A DNA stretch of 45,702 nt from Phycisphaeraceae bacterium (lineage in GTDB: Bacteria; Planctomycetota; Phycisphaerae; Phycisphaerales; Phycisphaeraceae). Below the pieces are notes generated by a model. That model saw only the letters and a program-made list of their open reading frames with translations, ran no database searches and had not been told where the DNA came from. Positions within the stretch are counted from its first letter, which is position 1, and every line of letters starts with the position of its first letter. The DNA lies in the NCBI GenBank assembly GCA_002686995.1, contig NYZC01000160.1, positions 1-45,702 of the forward strand, in the 5' to 3' direction. Of this stretch, positions 35,786-44,220 are shown one piece after another. Both the position numbers and the translations under genes were made by a program.

Positions 35786-37153
35786 TCAGGCTCCAACCAG
35801 GATCAGTGCGACATCGGCCACGTTCGTTCCGGTCTGTCCCGTTTTGATCAGGTCACCGGTCGCGTCGAGCAGCGGATAGGCGTCGTTGCGCTGCAGGTGG
35901 TCAATCGGTGAGAGGTTCGCCGCGGCCGCGCGGGCGACGGTCGCGCCGTCGACGACGGCGCCCGCGGCGTCGGTCGGCCCGTCGTCACCGTCCGTCCCGG
36001 CGCTCATGAGCACGACGCCGTCCAATCCTGGCATGTCGATCGCCCCCGCCAGGGCAAGTTCCTGGTTACGGCCGCCCAGCCCCGCGCCCCGGATGGTGAC
36101 CGTCGTCTCGCCGCCCACGATCACGCATGCCGGCGTCGGGACAGGCCGCCCCGCGTCGCGGATCTCGCGTGCGATGGCGGTGAAGACCCGTGCGACCTCC
36201 CGCGCTTCGCCCTCGACGCGCGTCGAGAGGATCAGCGGGTGGTAGCCCAGCGCCCTGGCACGATCGCGCGCCGCTTCGACGGCGTGGCGGTTACCGGCGA
36301 CGATCACGTTGTGACACGCCGCCAGCGCCGCATCCCCCGGCTTCGGCGTGTCGGGAAGATCGCCCTGGATCCCCTTCTCGAATCGCCGGCGCACCGGCTC
36401 GGGCAACTTGTCGCCGATCGCGTACTTGTCGAGGATGCCGACGCAGTGGCGCCACGTGCTCGTATCGGGCACGGTCGGCCCCGACGCGATCACATCGAGC
36501 GGGTCGCCGATCACGTCCGAGAGCACCAGGGCCACGACGTGCGCCGGAAACGCCGCTCGCGCGAGCCCGCCGCCCTTCACGCGCGACAGGTGCTTGCGGA
36601 TCGTGTTGAGCTCGACGATGTTCGCCCCGCACTCCAGCAGCGCCTGTGTCGTCGCCTGCTTCTGTTCGAGCGTGATGCCCCCGACGGGCGCGGGGGTCAG
36701 CGCCGATCCGCCTCCGGAGATGAGAAAGAGCACCAGCGTCCGCTCGTCGGCCCCCTCCAGCAGATTCAGCATGGCCGTGGCGCCGCGCACGCCGGCGTGG
36801 TCCGGCACCGGGTGCCCGCACTCGTGGATCTCGATTCGCTCGAGCGCTTCAAGGTCGGCGCCGCGCTTCGTGTTGACGACGCCTTGCGACACCCGGTCAC
36901 CGAGAATCGATGTCAGGGCGCCGGCCATCGGCACCGACGCTTTTCCGGCACCGATGACGAGCACGCGCTCGTACCGGTCGAGGTCGTAGGTCCGGTCGTC
37001 GATGCGCAGTGTGCCGCCGTCAAGCGACACGAATCGGTGAATGCACTGACGCGCGTCGACGGCCTGCACCGCATCATCGAACATCACGAGCGCGTCGCGC
37101 CGCATTCGCGCCACGTCGTAATCATCCGTGCCTGCCGAGTTCACTGCGTCCAC
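35786..37153 (-). CDS. Glycerate 2-kinase, MOFRL/GckA family
   Basis: The 455-residue protein starts at GTG 37153 with GGAAGGA 7 nt upstream. An upstream in-frame ATG at 37219 would run through the CACGGATG repeat and is unlikely. The family features are clear: VLVIGAGKASVPMAGAL, ECGHPVPDHAGV, VLFLISGGGSALTPAPVGGITLEQKQ, LNTIRKHLSRVKGGGLA, VVALVLSDVIGDPLDVIASGP, and the C-terminal MOFRL domain with VIVGGETTVTIRGAGLGGRNQE. These enzymes phosphorylate D-glycerate to 2-phosphoglycerate, feeding glycolysis. It precedes the Tat-exported aminotransferase by 2 nt. Confidence 0.95.
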   Translation of the reverse strand: MDAVNSAGTDDYDVARMRRDALVMFDDAVQAVDARQCIHRFVSLDGGTLRIDDRTYDLDRYERVLVIGAGKASVPMAGALTSILGDRVSQGVVNTKRGADLEALERIEIHECGHPVPDHAGVRGATAMLNLLEGADERTLVLFLISGGGSALTPAPVGGITLEQKQATTQALLECGANIVELNTIRKHLSRVKGGGLARAAFPAHVVALVLSDVIGDPLDVIASGPTVPDTSTWRHCVGILDKYAIGDKLPEPVRRRFEKGIQGDLPDTPKPGDAALAACHNVIVAGNRHAVEAARDRARALGYHPLILSTRVEGEAREVARVFTAIAREIRDAGRPVPTPACVIVGGETTVTIRGAGLGGRNQELALAGAIDMPGLDGVVLMSAGTDGDDGPTDAAGAVVDGATVARAAAANLSPIDHLQRNDAYPLLDATGDLIKTGQTGTNVADVALILVGA

Positions 37154-37192
37154 GTTAGATCCTTCCGGCGTCAATTCCCGCCGCGGCGATGA

Positions 37193-37565
37193 GAACCACG
37201 GATGAACACGGATGAACACGGATGAACACGCATGGGGAGAGTCGAAAAATCGGAGGCGTCAAACGGTCGGCAGCGCGGTGAGGATTCTATTCCGAGCATT
37301 GAGAACAAGAGCCTCTAACAGAATGAATCGTCAGGCCCGAGACCGACGACAGTGGTGCCTGGCAAGAAGGCCGAAGCAGCTTGCCTCGATGGCCGGCGAT
37401 GCAGGACGACGCAGCCAGGCGCCGCCGTCGTCGGTCGAAGCCAGAAGCATTCGGTTAGGGACTCTAAATCGTCATTCGGCACATTGATCCCCTTCAGGGA
37501 GACTCTTCGACTCTTCGTCCGACGTTCCGACCCATCCGTGTCCATCCGTGTCCATCCGTGGTTCC
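37193..37565. repeat. Facing inverted 10-bp-period arrays (CACGGATG family) in a divergent promoter region
   Basis: The left arm (37193-37235) is GAACCACGGATG followed by AACACGGATG units at an exact 10-bp period. The right arm (37532-37565) is CCATCCGTGT units at the same period, ending CCATCCGTGGTTCC. They are inverted and bound an element of about 373 bp in the gap between the divergent glycerate kinase and acyl-CoA synthetase genes. The interior has no ORF, and I found no target-site duplication at the ends. The 483-bp gap (37154-37636) otherwise has no gene. Confidence 0.85.
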
Positions 37566-37636
37566 AGCGCGCCGCGGCTCGGGCGCGTCGGGGCCTCCGG
37601 CTTGCGTCGGGCTCAAGGTAATAGGAGCATCGGATC

Positions 37637-39670
37637 ATGTCCAAGACCGTCGATCCTCGTGAGCTTGCGCGTCACGGCCTGTCGGAAGGCGAGAGCGCGG
37701 CGGTCGCGGGCCGGGTCGACGCGATCATCGGCACCCACGATTCCGCGTCGGCCTGGCGCGCGATCTCGAAGACGGTGCTGACGCCCGCGATGCCGTTCGC
37801 GGTGCATCGATGCATCTACGATCGCGTCTTCGAGCAGTGGGACCCGTCGAACGGCCCCGTGCCCGCGTGGACGCCGGACGACAGCGAGAGGTCGCGGACG
37901 AACCTCGCGACGATGATGGCCGACCTAGGCATCGACAGCTACGCGCAGCTTCACCGCTGGTCCGTCGAGCACCGCGCCGAATTCTGGGATTGGATCATCC
38001 GTCGTCTCGGCATCGACATGGCCTCGCCGCCGCTGGAGATCCTGGACGACGCCGACGGACCGGCTTCCGCACGATGGCTGGTCGGCGCCCGGTACAACAT
38101 CTTCGATAGCTGCTTCGCTGCCGACGGCGACGCGCCGGCGATCATTCACCAGTCCGAAGGCGGAACATCGTCGACATGGTCCTGTGCCGACCTCGAGCGG
38201 GCGACGCGCCGCGTCGCCCGCGGGCTGACCGATCTTGGATTCGGCGCCGGGGACGCGATCGCCGTGTGCCTGCCGATGACGGCGGAGTCCGTGGCCATCT
38301 ATCTCGGCGTCATCCGCAGCGGCGGCAGCGTCGTCTCGATCGCGGACAGCTTCGCGCCGCCGGAGATCGCCCGGCGCGTCGAGATCGCCGGGGCCCGCGC
38401 GATCTTCACGCAGAACCACATGATCCGGGCCGGACGACGCCTGGATCTCTACCCGCGCATCGTCGAAGCGGGCGCGCCACCAGCGATCGTGTTGCCCGGA
38501 GATGCCGGACCGGTCACGGGACTGCGCGACGGCGACCGTGACTGGGATGCGTTTCTTGCCGAGGACGGTCCGTTCGAGACGGTCGTGCGCAGTCCGGACG
38601 ACGCGACGAACGTGCTCTTCTCATCGGGGACGACCGGCGACCCGAAAGCGATTCCATGGACGCAGCTCACGCCGATCCGAAGCGCCGCCGACGCGTGGCT
38701 GCACCACGACGTGCGTCCCGGCGACGTCCTCGCGTGGCCGACCAACCTCGGATGGATGATGGGGCCCTGGCTCATCTACGCAAGCCTCGTGAACCGCGCG
38801 ACGATGGCGCTGTTCGACGGCGCGCCCACGGGCACGCCGTTCGGCCAGTTCGTGCAGGACGCGAAGGTGACGATGCTCGGCGTCGTGCCGAGCCTCGTAC
38901 GGGCCTGGCGTGCCACGGGATGCCTGGACGGGCTCGACTGGAGCGCGATCAAGGCCTTCAGCTCGACCGGCGAATGCTCCGATCCCGACGACATGCTCTA
39001 CCTGATGTCGCGCGCGGGATACAAGCCGATCATCGAGTACTGCGGCGGGACGGAGATCGGCGGCGGTTACATCACCGGCACGGTCGTCCAGCCCGCGTCA
39101 CCCTCGACGTTCTCGACGCCGGCGCTCGGGCTCGACGTCGTCGTCCTCGACGAGCAGGGCGCGCCGGCCGCCGAGGGCGAAGCCTTCCTGGTCGGCCCTT
39201 CGATCGGCCTGTCGGCCACGCTGCTCAATCGTGACCACGACGAGGTGTACTGCCGCGACACGCCGACAGGCCCCGGCGGCGAAACGCTGCGGCGTCACGG
39301 CGACCGGATGGAGCGTCTCGGCGGCGGGTTCTACCGCGCACACGGGCGCACCGATGACACGATGAACCTCGGCGGCATCAAGGTCAGCAGCGCGGAGATC
39401 GAGCGCGTCGTGGCGACGTGCGACGGGGTAAGCGAGTCGGCCGCGATCGCGGTCACGCCGCCGGGCGGCGGGCCCGACCGGCTGGTGCTCTACGTCGTGC
39501 CGCGCGGCGACGTCGATGCGGAGGCACTGAAAGCGGCCGCGCAAGCTGCCATGCGCAACGAGCTGAACCCGCTGTTCAAGGTCGACGACGTGGTCCTGGC
39601 CGACGCCCTGCCGCGCACGGCGTCGAACAAGGTGATGCGCAGAGCGCTGAGGGCGGGGTACGTGCCGTAG
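37637..39670 (+). CDS. Acyl/acetyl-CoA synthetase-like AMP-forming ligase (AAE17/18-like)
   Basis: The 677-residue protein has an N-terminal ACAS_N-like extension of about 150 residues and then an AMP-binding domain. Motifs are TNVLFSSGTTGDPKAIPWTQ (phosphate-binding A3), EYCGGTEIGGGYITG (A5) and YRAHGRTDDTMNLGGIKVSS (A7/A8). The C-terminal lysine is in PRTASNKVMRRAL (A10). The order and size fit acetyl-CoA/acetoacetyl-CoA synthetases and, in detail, plant AAE17/18-like enzymes, which activate a carboxylate with CoA. It carries no signal peptide. A weak 6-bp hairpin (CCGAAG/CTTCGG) follows in the gap before the convergent ATPase gene. The gene has no obvious operon partner. Confidence 0.85.
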   Translation: MSKTVDPRELARHGLSEGESAAVAGRVDAIIGTHDSASAWRAISKTVLTPAMPFAVHRCIYDRVFEQWDPSNGPVPAWTPDDSERSRTNLATMMADLGIDSYAQLHRWSVEHRAEFWDWIIRRLGIDMASPPLEILDDADGPASARWLVGARYNIFDSCFAADGDAPAIIHQSEGGTSSTWSCADLERATRRVARGLTDLGFGAGDAIAVCLPMTAESVAIYLGVIRSGGSVVSIADSFAPPEIARRVEIAGARAIFTQNHMIRAGRRLDLYPRIVEAGAPPAIVLPGDAGPVTGLRDGDRDWDAFLAEDGPFETVVRSPDDATNVLFSSGTTGDPKAIPWTQLTPIRSAADAWLHHDVRPGDVLAWPTNLGWMMGPWLIYASLVNRATMALFDGAPTGTPFGQFVQDAKVTMLGVVPSLVRAWRATGCLDGLDWSAIKAFSSTGECSDPDDMLYLMSRAGYKPIIEYCGGTEIGGGYITGTVVQPASPSTFSTPALGLDVVVLDEQGAPAAEGEAFLVGPSIGLSATLLNRDHDEVYCRDTPTGPGGETLRRHGDRMERLGGGFYRAHGRTDDTMNLGGIKVSSAEIERVVATCDGVSESAAIAVTPPGGGPDRLVLYVVPRGDVDAEALKAAAQAAMRNELNPLFKVDDVVLADALPRTASNKVMRRALRAGYVP

Positions 39671-39759
39671 CTGAAGTCGCCAGAGTTCAGATGGCCTGTG
39701 TGGCGTGCAGGATCATCCGAAGCCTGGCCACTTCGGCTGCTCCCGTGGAGCGGGCCGTT

Positions 39760-40533
39760 CTACGCGCCGCCCCCCCCGTCGCTTATCGTGCCCACGTGGA
39801 TGTCCAGCTCGTCGCGCCGCTTGATGTCCGTAACCCTGCCGTCCGTCAGGTAGACCACCCGGTCCGACACCGCAAGCATCTTGTGATCGTGCGTCGCGCT
39901 GATCACCGTCACGTTCGACTCCACGGTCAGCCGCTTGAGCGTGTCGATGATCTGCTCGCCCGTCTTCAGATCGAGGTTGCCCGTCGGCTCGTCGGCGAGC
40001 AGGATCGCCGGATCGTTCGCCAGCGCCCGCGCGATCGCGACGCGCTGCTGCTGTCCCCCCGAAAGCTGCGAAGGCCGGTTGAGCAGCCGCTCGCCCAGGC
40101 CGACGCTATCCAGAAGCTCCTTCGCCCGATCCTGCGCGTCCGATTCGCCCATGCCGCCGAACAGCATCGGCAGCATCACGTTCTCCATCGCGCTCTGCAC
40201 CGGAATCAGGTTGAAGGTCTGGAAGATGTAGCCGATCTTGTGACATCGCAGCCAGGCAAGCTCGAAGTTGTCGAGCGTGGCAACGTCGACCTCGTCGATG
40301 TACACCTCGCCGTCGTCGGGCTTGTCGAGACCGCCCACGACGTTGAACAGCGTGCTCTTTCCCGACCCGCTGGGCCCCATGATCGACAGGTACTCGCCGC
40401 GGCTGACCATCAGGTCGACGCCGTTGAGCGCATGAACCGTTTCTCCGCCAAGCTCGTAGGTCTTGCGCAGCCCCGCCGCACGAATCACGGCGCCCGTCGC
40501 ATCCGGCGTCCTTGAATCAGAAGGCGATTCCAT
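39760..40533 (-). CDS. Orphan ABC transporter ATP-binding protein, LolD/MacB type
   Basis: The 257-residue protein has Walker [10 protein letters not shown], signature [15 protein letters not shown], Walker [13 protein letters not shown] and H-loop SATHD. It runs in step with the ATPase at 6940-7752 over the whole domain, including the unusual stretch [20 protein letters not shown] and the tail [12 protein letters not shown]. The two are clearly paralogues. Unlike the other copy, it has no adjacent permease: it stands between a convergent synthetase and a divergent peptidase gene. A partner permease elsewhere, or sharing with the copy at 6.3 kb or the 1695-residue fusion, is possible but unproven. 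Confidence 0.95.
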   Translation of the reverse strand: MESPSDSRTPDATGAVIRAAGLRKTYELGGETVHALNGVDLMVSRGEYLSIMGPSGSGKSTLFNVVGGLDKPDDGEVYIDEVDVATLDNFELAWLRCHKIGYIFQTFNLIPVQSAMENVMLPMLFGGMGESDAQDRAKELLDSVGLGERLLNRPSQLSGGQQQRVAIARALANDPAILLADEPTGNLDLKTGEQIIDTLKRLTVESNVTVISATHDHKMLAVSDRVVYLTDGRVTDIKRRDELDIHVGTISDGGGGA

Positions 40534-40572
40534 GATCGCAGATCATACATGCAATTCGACCCAGGACCGAGA

Positions 40573-41331
40573 ATGAACTTCGTTCGCCGGCTCTGGCATC
40601 GACGACGTGCGCGCCGGACCCGCGCACCGTTTCCCGAGGCGTGGTTTTCGACGCTTCGCGAGGATGTCGCCCACTACGCCCTGCTCGACGAAGACGAGCG
40701 GGCGCGGCTGCGCCGGTGCGTTGCGGCCTTCGTTTCCGAGAAACACTGGGAAGGCTGCGGCGGCCTCCACATCGACGACCGGATCCGAGTCGTCATCGCC
40801 GCGCAGGCATGCTACCTCGCGATGGGTCTGGCCCATGACGCCTACCGACGACTCAAGTCGATCCTCGTCTACCCTTCGGCCTGGGTCGATCCACGCGGGC
40901 GCAAGGGTTTCGACGGCCTCGACACGTCGTCGCCACGCCTGGGCGAGGCCTGGCCGCACGGTCCCGTCATCCTTTCCTGGCGCGACGCGCAGCGCGCCGG
41001 ACGTCGCATCGAACACGGGCGCAACGTGGTGTTTCACGAGTTCGCACACCACCTGGACATGTCGGATGCGATGCACAGCACGGGTTCTCACGACGTCCTG
41101 CAGCGCGCGTACCGAACTCACGTCGAGCAGACACGCCTCGGACGAACGACGCTACTCGATCCCTACGGCGCCACCAACGAGATCGAGTTCTTTGCCGTCG
41201 CGACCGAATGCTTCTTCGAACGGCCGGCCCACTTACGGAATGACGATCCGCACCTGTACGAGATGCTGCGACGATGCTACCGGCAGGATCCTGCGCGCCG
41301 GGAGGAGGCAATAGACCGGACCGGAACCTGA
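40573..41331 (+). CDS. MtfA-like zinc metallopeptidase
   Basis: The 252-residue product starts at ATG 40573, preceded by AGGACCGAGA. A start at 40549 would add 8 residues and lacks a good ribosome site. It contains the zinc motif H155-E156-x-x-H159 in VVFHEFAHHLD and the later Glu of EIEFFAVATECFFE as third ligand. MtfA in E. coli is a cytosolic peptidase that binds the Mlc repressor and so links to sugar transport control; WFSTLREDVAHYALL near the N-terminus and VILVYPSAW-like segment LKSILVYPSAWV are also family-like. Whether it binds a Mlc-like repressor here is unknown. It is divergent from the orphan ATPase. Confidence 0.85.
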   Translation: MNFVRRLWHRRRARRTRAPFPEAWFSTLREDVAHYALLDEDERARLRRCVAAFVSEKHWEGCGGLHIDDRIRVVIAAQACYLAMGLAHDAYRRLKSILVYPSAWVDPRGRKGFDGLDTSSPRLGEAWPHGPVILSWRDAQRAGRRIEHGRNVVFHEFAHHLDMSDAMHSTGSHDVLQRAYRTHVEQTRLGRTTLLDPYGATNEIEFFAVATECFFERPAHLRNDDPHLYEMLRRCYRQDPARREEAIDRTGT

Positions 41332-41620
41332 GGAATCATTAACGAACTGGCGCACAACCTCGATGTTACCCAGGTCACCCAATTGGGTTTCGGTATTCAA
41401 GGCCACGCCTCCCCGCCCTTTCGGCGCAGACTGTTCCATCTTTCCTGATCGGAACCCCTGCGAAATATATCCATTCGGCAGGTGCGCAACGAAGAACCGC
41501 GCCATCCGGGAGGCGTAGTAACTACCAGATTTCTTCATCACGCAGCGCTTCGGCGTCGTACCCGGGGCGTGCAGAAACCGCGTGAACTCGACAACCCTTC
41601 ACGAGGGAAGGAGCACGATC

Positions 41621-42826
41621 GTGCAACTGACGCTATCCGTGTTGAAAGCTGACGTCGGTTCCATTGGAGGTCACACCCGCCCGTCCGCGGCCATGGTCGA
41701 ATCCGCCAGGCAGCGCATTCGCGAGGCCATCGATCACGGACTGATCATCGACGGTTTCGTCGGCACGACCGGCGACGACATCGCACTGATCCTGTCGCAC
41801 GGCAGGGGCTCGGGCAACAGCGAAGTCCACCAGTTCGCATGGCATGCGTTCCTCGCGGCGACCGACATCGCGGCGCACGCCGGCCTCTACGGGGCGGGGC
41901 AGGATCTCCTGGTCGACGCGCCGTCGGGCAACATTCGCGGCGCCGGACCGGCCGTCGCGGAGATGACGTTCGAGCACCACCCGGTGAACGACAACCGCAA
42001 CCGGCCGGCGGAGTCGTTCATGGTCTTCGCGGCGGACAAGTGCGGGCCCGGCGCCTACAACCTGCCGCTGTTCCTGGGCTTCGCCGACCCGATGTACTGC
42101 GCGGGGCTGATGCTGCCGAAGATGGCGGACGGCTTCACCTTCCGCATCATCGACATGGATCACACCGACGGCGACAGCGTGCTCGAACTGAGCGCGCCCG
42201 AGGACTACTACCACCTGACCGCGCTACTGCGTGACAACGAGCGGTTCGGAATCGAGCGGATCATGCGCCGCGACGGCGAGCCCGCCGCGGCCGTCTCGGC
42301 CCAGCGCCTGCACAACATCGCCGGCACCTACACCGGCAAGGACGATCCCGTGGCGCTCGTCCGCAACCAGGGCATATTTCCGGCGCCCGAGGAGCTTCTG
42401 TCGCCCTTCGCCAAGGCGCACTACGTCGGCGGCGGGGCGCGCGGATCGCACGTGATGCCGATGATGCCCGTGGCGCTGCACACGCCGGTGACGGGCATGT
42501 ACTGCATTCCCGTGATCTCCTGCATCGGCTTCTCCGTCGACGTCGAGGGTCGCTTCGCGAGCGATCACGTCGACTTCTTCGACAACCCCGCCTGGGACGA
42601 AGTCCGTCGCAAGGCCATGGAGCGGGCGATGATCATTCGGGACCAGGGCTGGTCCGGCGCCGCGATGCTCCCCTACGCCGAGATCGAGTACGGCGGCTTC
42701 CGCGACACGATCACCGGCCTCGTCAAGCGATTCGAGACCCACAAGGACGGCAACGGCGCGAGACGAACCCGGCGCTCGAAGCGCAACGGGTCACCGCGCA
42801 AGATGGTTTCGGCGCGGTCGCGGTAG
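41621..42826 (+). CDS. Archaeal-type fructose-1,6-bisphosphate aldolase/phosphatase (FBPA/P, type V FBPase)
   Basis: The 401-residue protein starts at GTG 41621, with GGGAAGGAG 7 nt upstream. A GTG at 41582 has no such site. The family signature is present from the N-terminus: LTLSVLKADVGSIGGHTRP, FVGTTGDDIALIL, EVHQFAWHAFL and MVFAADKCGPGAYNLPLF. Y237 and K240 in AGTYTGKDDP are spaced like the Tyr-x-x-Lys pair of characterised archaeal enzymes, where Lys forms the Schiff base. FBPA/P makes fructose 6-phosphate directly from triose phosphates in gluconeogenesis. The last 25 residues are a basic tail (RRTRRSKRNGSPRKMV) beyond the usual end. The 289-bp gap before the gene shows no convincing gene. 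Confidence 0.92.
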   Translation: MQLTLSVLKADVGSIGGHTRPSAAMVESARQRIREAIDHGLIIDGFVGTTGDDIALILSHGRGSGNSEVHQFAWHAFLAATDIAAHAGLYGAGQDLLVDAPSGNIRGAGPAVAEMTFEHHPVNDNRNRPAESFMVFAADKCGPGAYNLPLFLGFADPMYCAGLMLPKMADGFTFRIIDMDHTDGDSVLELSAPEDYYHLTALLRDNERFGIERIMRRDGEPAAAVSAQRLHNIAGTYTGKDDPVALVRNQGIFPAPEELLSPFAKAHYVGGGARGSHVMPMMPVALHTPVTGMYCIPVISCIGFSVDVEGRFASDHVDFFDNPAWDEVRRKAMERAMIIRDQGWSGAAMLPYAEIEYGGFRDTITGLVKRFETHKDGNGARRTRRSKRNGSPRKMVSARSR

Positions 42827-42986
42827 TCCGCACCTGATCGTTTCGAAATTCTGTCTGGGTCGCGTGCCGCGGCGTCGCAGGAGCTCCGCCCTCCACGATG
42901 CGCGACATCGGACCCGAGACCCTTCGTCAGCCGCAGACCCGCGGGCTGACGCCGCGCGGTTCGCCGGTTGGCAGGATCGCGTCGCC

Positions 42987-44198
42987 TCACGCCGCGCCCT
43001 GCTCCGCCAGTCCCCGAAAACTCGACCGGTAGCTCAGGTAGCTGATCGTCGCCATCAGCGGCAGCACGACGCCGCCGGCGACCGGGATCCACTGGCAGGC
43101 GATGAGCACCAGGAACAGCAGGCGGATCGTCCACTTGATGAGGAACCGCCGGCCCAGCGGCAGGTAGCGCGAGAACGGCGCGACCAGCGCCATCCGGTAG
43201 TAGATGACGCCCGGGATCAGGCCGATGACCGGCACCAGGCTGAGAAGCAGCGACACGACGAGGACCTTCGGGTAGCGCGCGCCGACGTACGCCATGTACG
43301 CCTGCACGAACGCCGGGTCGCTCATCAGCTCGTGACCGCACACCTGGCAGGTCTGGTGCACGCGGCGTTCGCCGAAGCGGGTCGCGCAGACCGGGCAGCG
43401 CTTCTTCTCGACGAGACGATACGGATGTCGATCCGGGTCGAGCGTCGGCTCCGGCTTCGACTGCCCGAGGAAACCGACGCGGCACGGCTCCGACACCGGC
43501 GCCCGGCACTTCGCGCAGGCCGTGGCCGACGGGTAGATCATCTCGCCGCACTGCGCGCACGCGATCTTCGATCGCTCCTCGCGCCATTCCGCCCGCTTTC
43601 GCAGAAGCACCAGGATGCCGCTGGCCAGGGCGATCAGCGCGAGCATCACGAACGGAAACAGCACGAGCAGCAGCAGGCCCACCGTCGCCCACAGGTCCTC
43701 GAACCAGCTGATGAGCTGCTGAATGCCGGTCTCGTCATCCTCGTCCGCGTCGACGAGCACGCTCGCGACGGCCTGGCGCGTGCGGCTCACGAACAGCACG
43801 CCCCCGCCGATCACGACGAGCAGCAGGTACTCGACGAACCCGGCCTGCTGGATTTGCGTGACGATCTGCCGGTCGGTGGCGCTCAGCACGCCGAGGTACG
43901 TCGCGATCGCGACGCCGGTCTTGAGGTAGGGATCGATCTCCGCGAGAAGCTGGCGTGCGTCGGGCGACTTCGTGGCGGCGATCTCCAGCGCCGACAGGAG
44001 CCCGAGGATCGTGATCGTCACCGGGTGCGTGAACCAGGACGGCACCGACTCGAGGTCTCTGAGCAGCCACGAGTCCGCGAGGAGCTCGAACTGCGGACCG
44101 ATGCGGATGAGCAGCGCGGTGATGAACGCGGGCAGGAACGCGCGCGACGAGAAGATGCCGATCGAGCCGATGCCGTGGATCAGGGTGGCGACGTGCAT
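42987..44198 (-). CDS. DUF4126-like membrane protein with two zinc-ribbon modules
   Basis: The 403-residue protein starts with a membrane region (residues about 1-200, GFVEYLLLVVIGGGVLF and LLLLVLFPFVMLALIALASG) resembling DUF4126. It continues with two zinc-ribbon-like Cys pairs, CAQCGEMIYPSATACAKC and CPVCATRFGERRVHQTCQVC, in a cytoplasmic or periplasmic linker. It ends with further membrane segments (VLVVSLLLSLVPVIGLIPG, LLFLVLIACQWIPVAGGVVLPL). Eight Cys in two CxxC pairs are typical of structural zinc. No enzymatic motif is seen. It is flanked by the FBPA/P gene (convergent) and a PEP-CTERM gene 22 nt upstream on the same strand. Confidence 0.6.
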   Translation of the reverse strand: MHVATLIHGIGSIGIFSSRAFLPAFITALLIRIGPQFELLADSWLLRDLESVPSWFTHPVTITILGLLSALEIAATKSPDARQLLAEIDPYLKTGVAIATYLGVLSATDRQIVTQIQQAGFVEYLLLVVIGGGVLFVSRTRQAVASVLVDADEDDETGIQQLISWFEDLWATVGLLLLVLFPFVMLALIALASGILVLLRKRAEWREERSKIACAQCGEMIYPSATACAKCRAPVSEPCRVGFLGQSKPEPTLDPDRHPYRLVEKKRCPVCATRFGERRVHQTCQVCGHELMSDPAFVQAYMAYVGARYPKVLVVSLLLSLVPVIGLIPGVIYYRMALVAPFSRYLPLGRRFLIKWTIRLLFLVLIACQWIPVAGGVVLPLMATISYLSYRSSFRGLAEQGAA

Positions 44199-44220
44199 GG
44201 TTCACGGCGCCCGGGCCGTC

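Noticed and set aside
36239..37192. A 317-codon plus-strand frame
   Set aside because: Antisense to the glycerate kinase, which is securely identified.
41233..41541. A 102-codon minus-strand frame in the gap before FBPA/P
   Set aside because: It overlaps the end of the MtfA-like gene and has no ribosome site or family resemblance; kept only as a weak possibility for a decayed gene.
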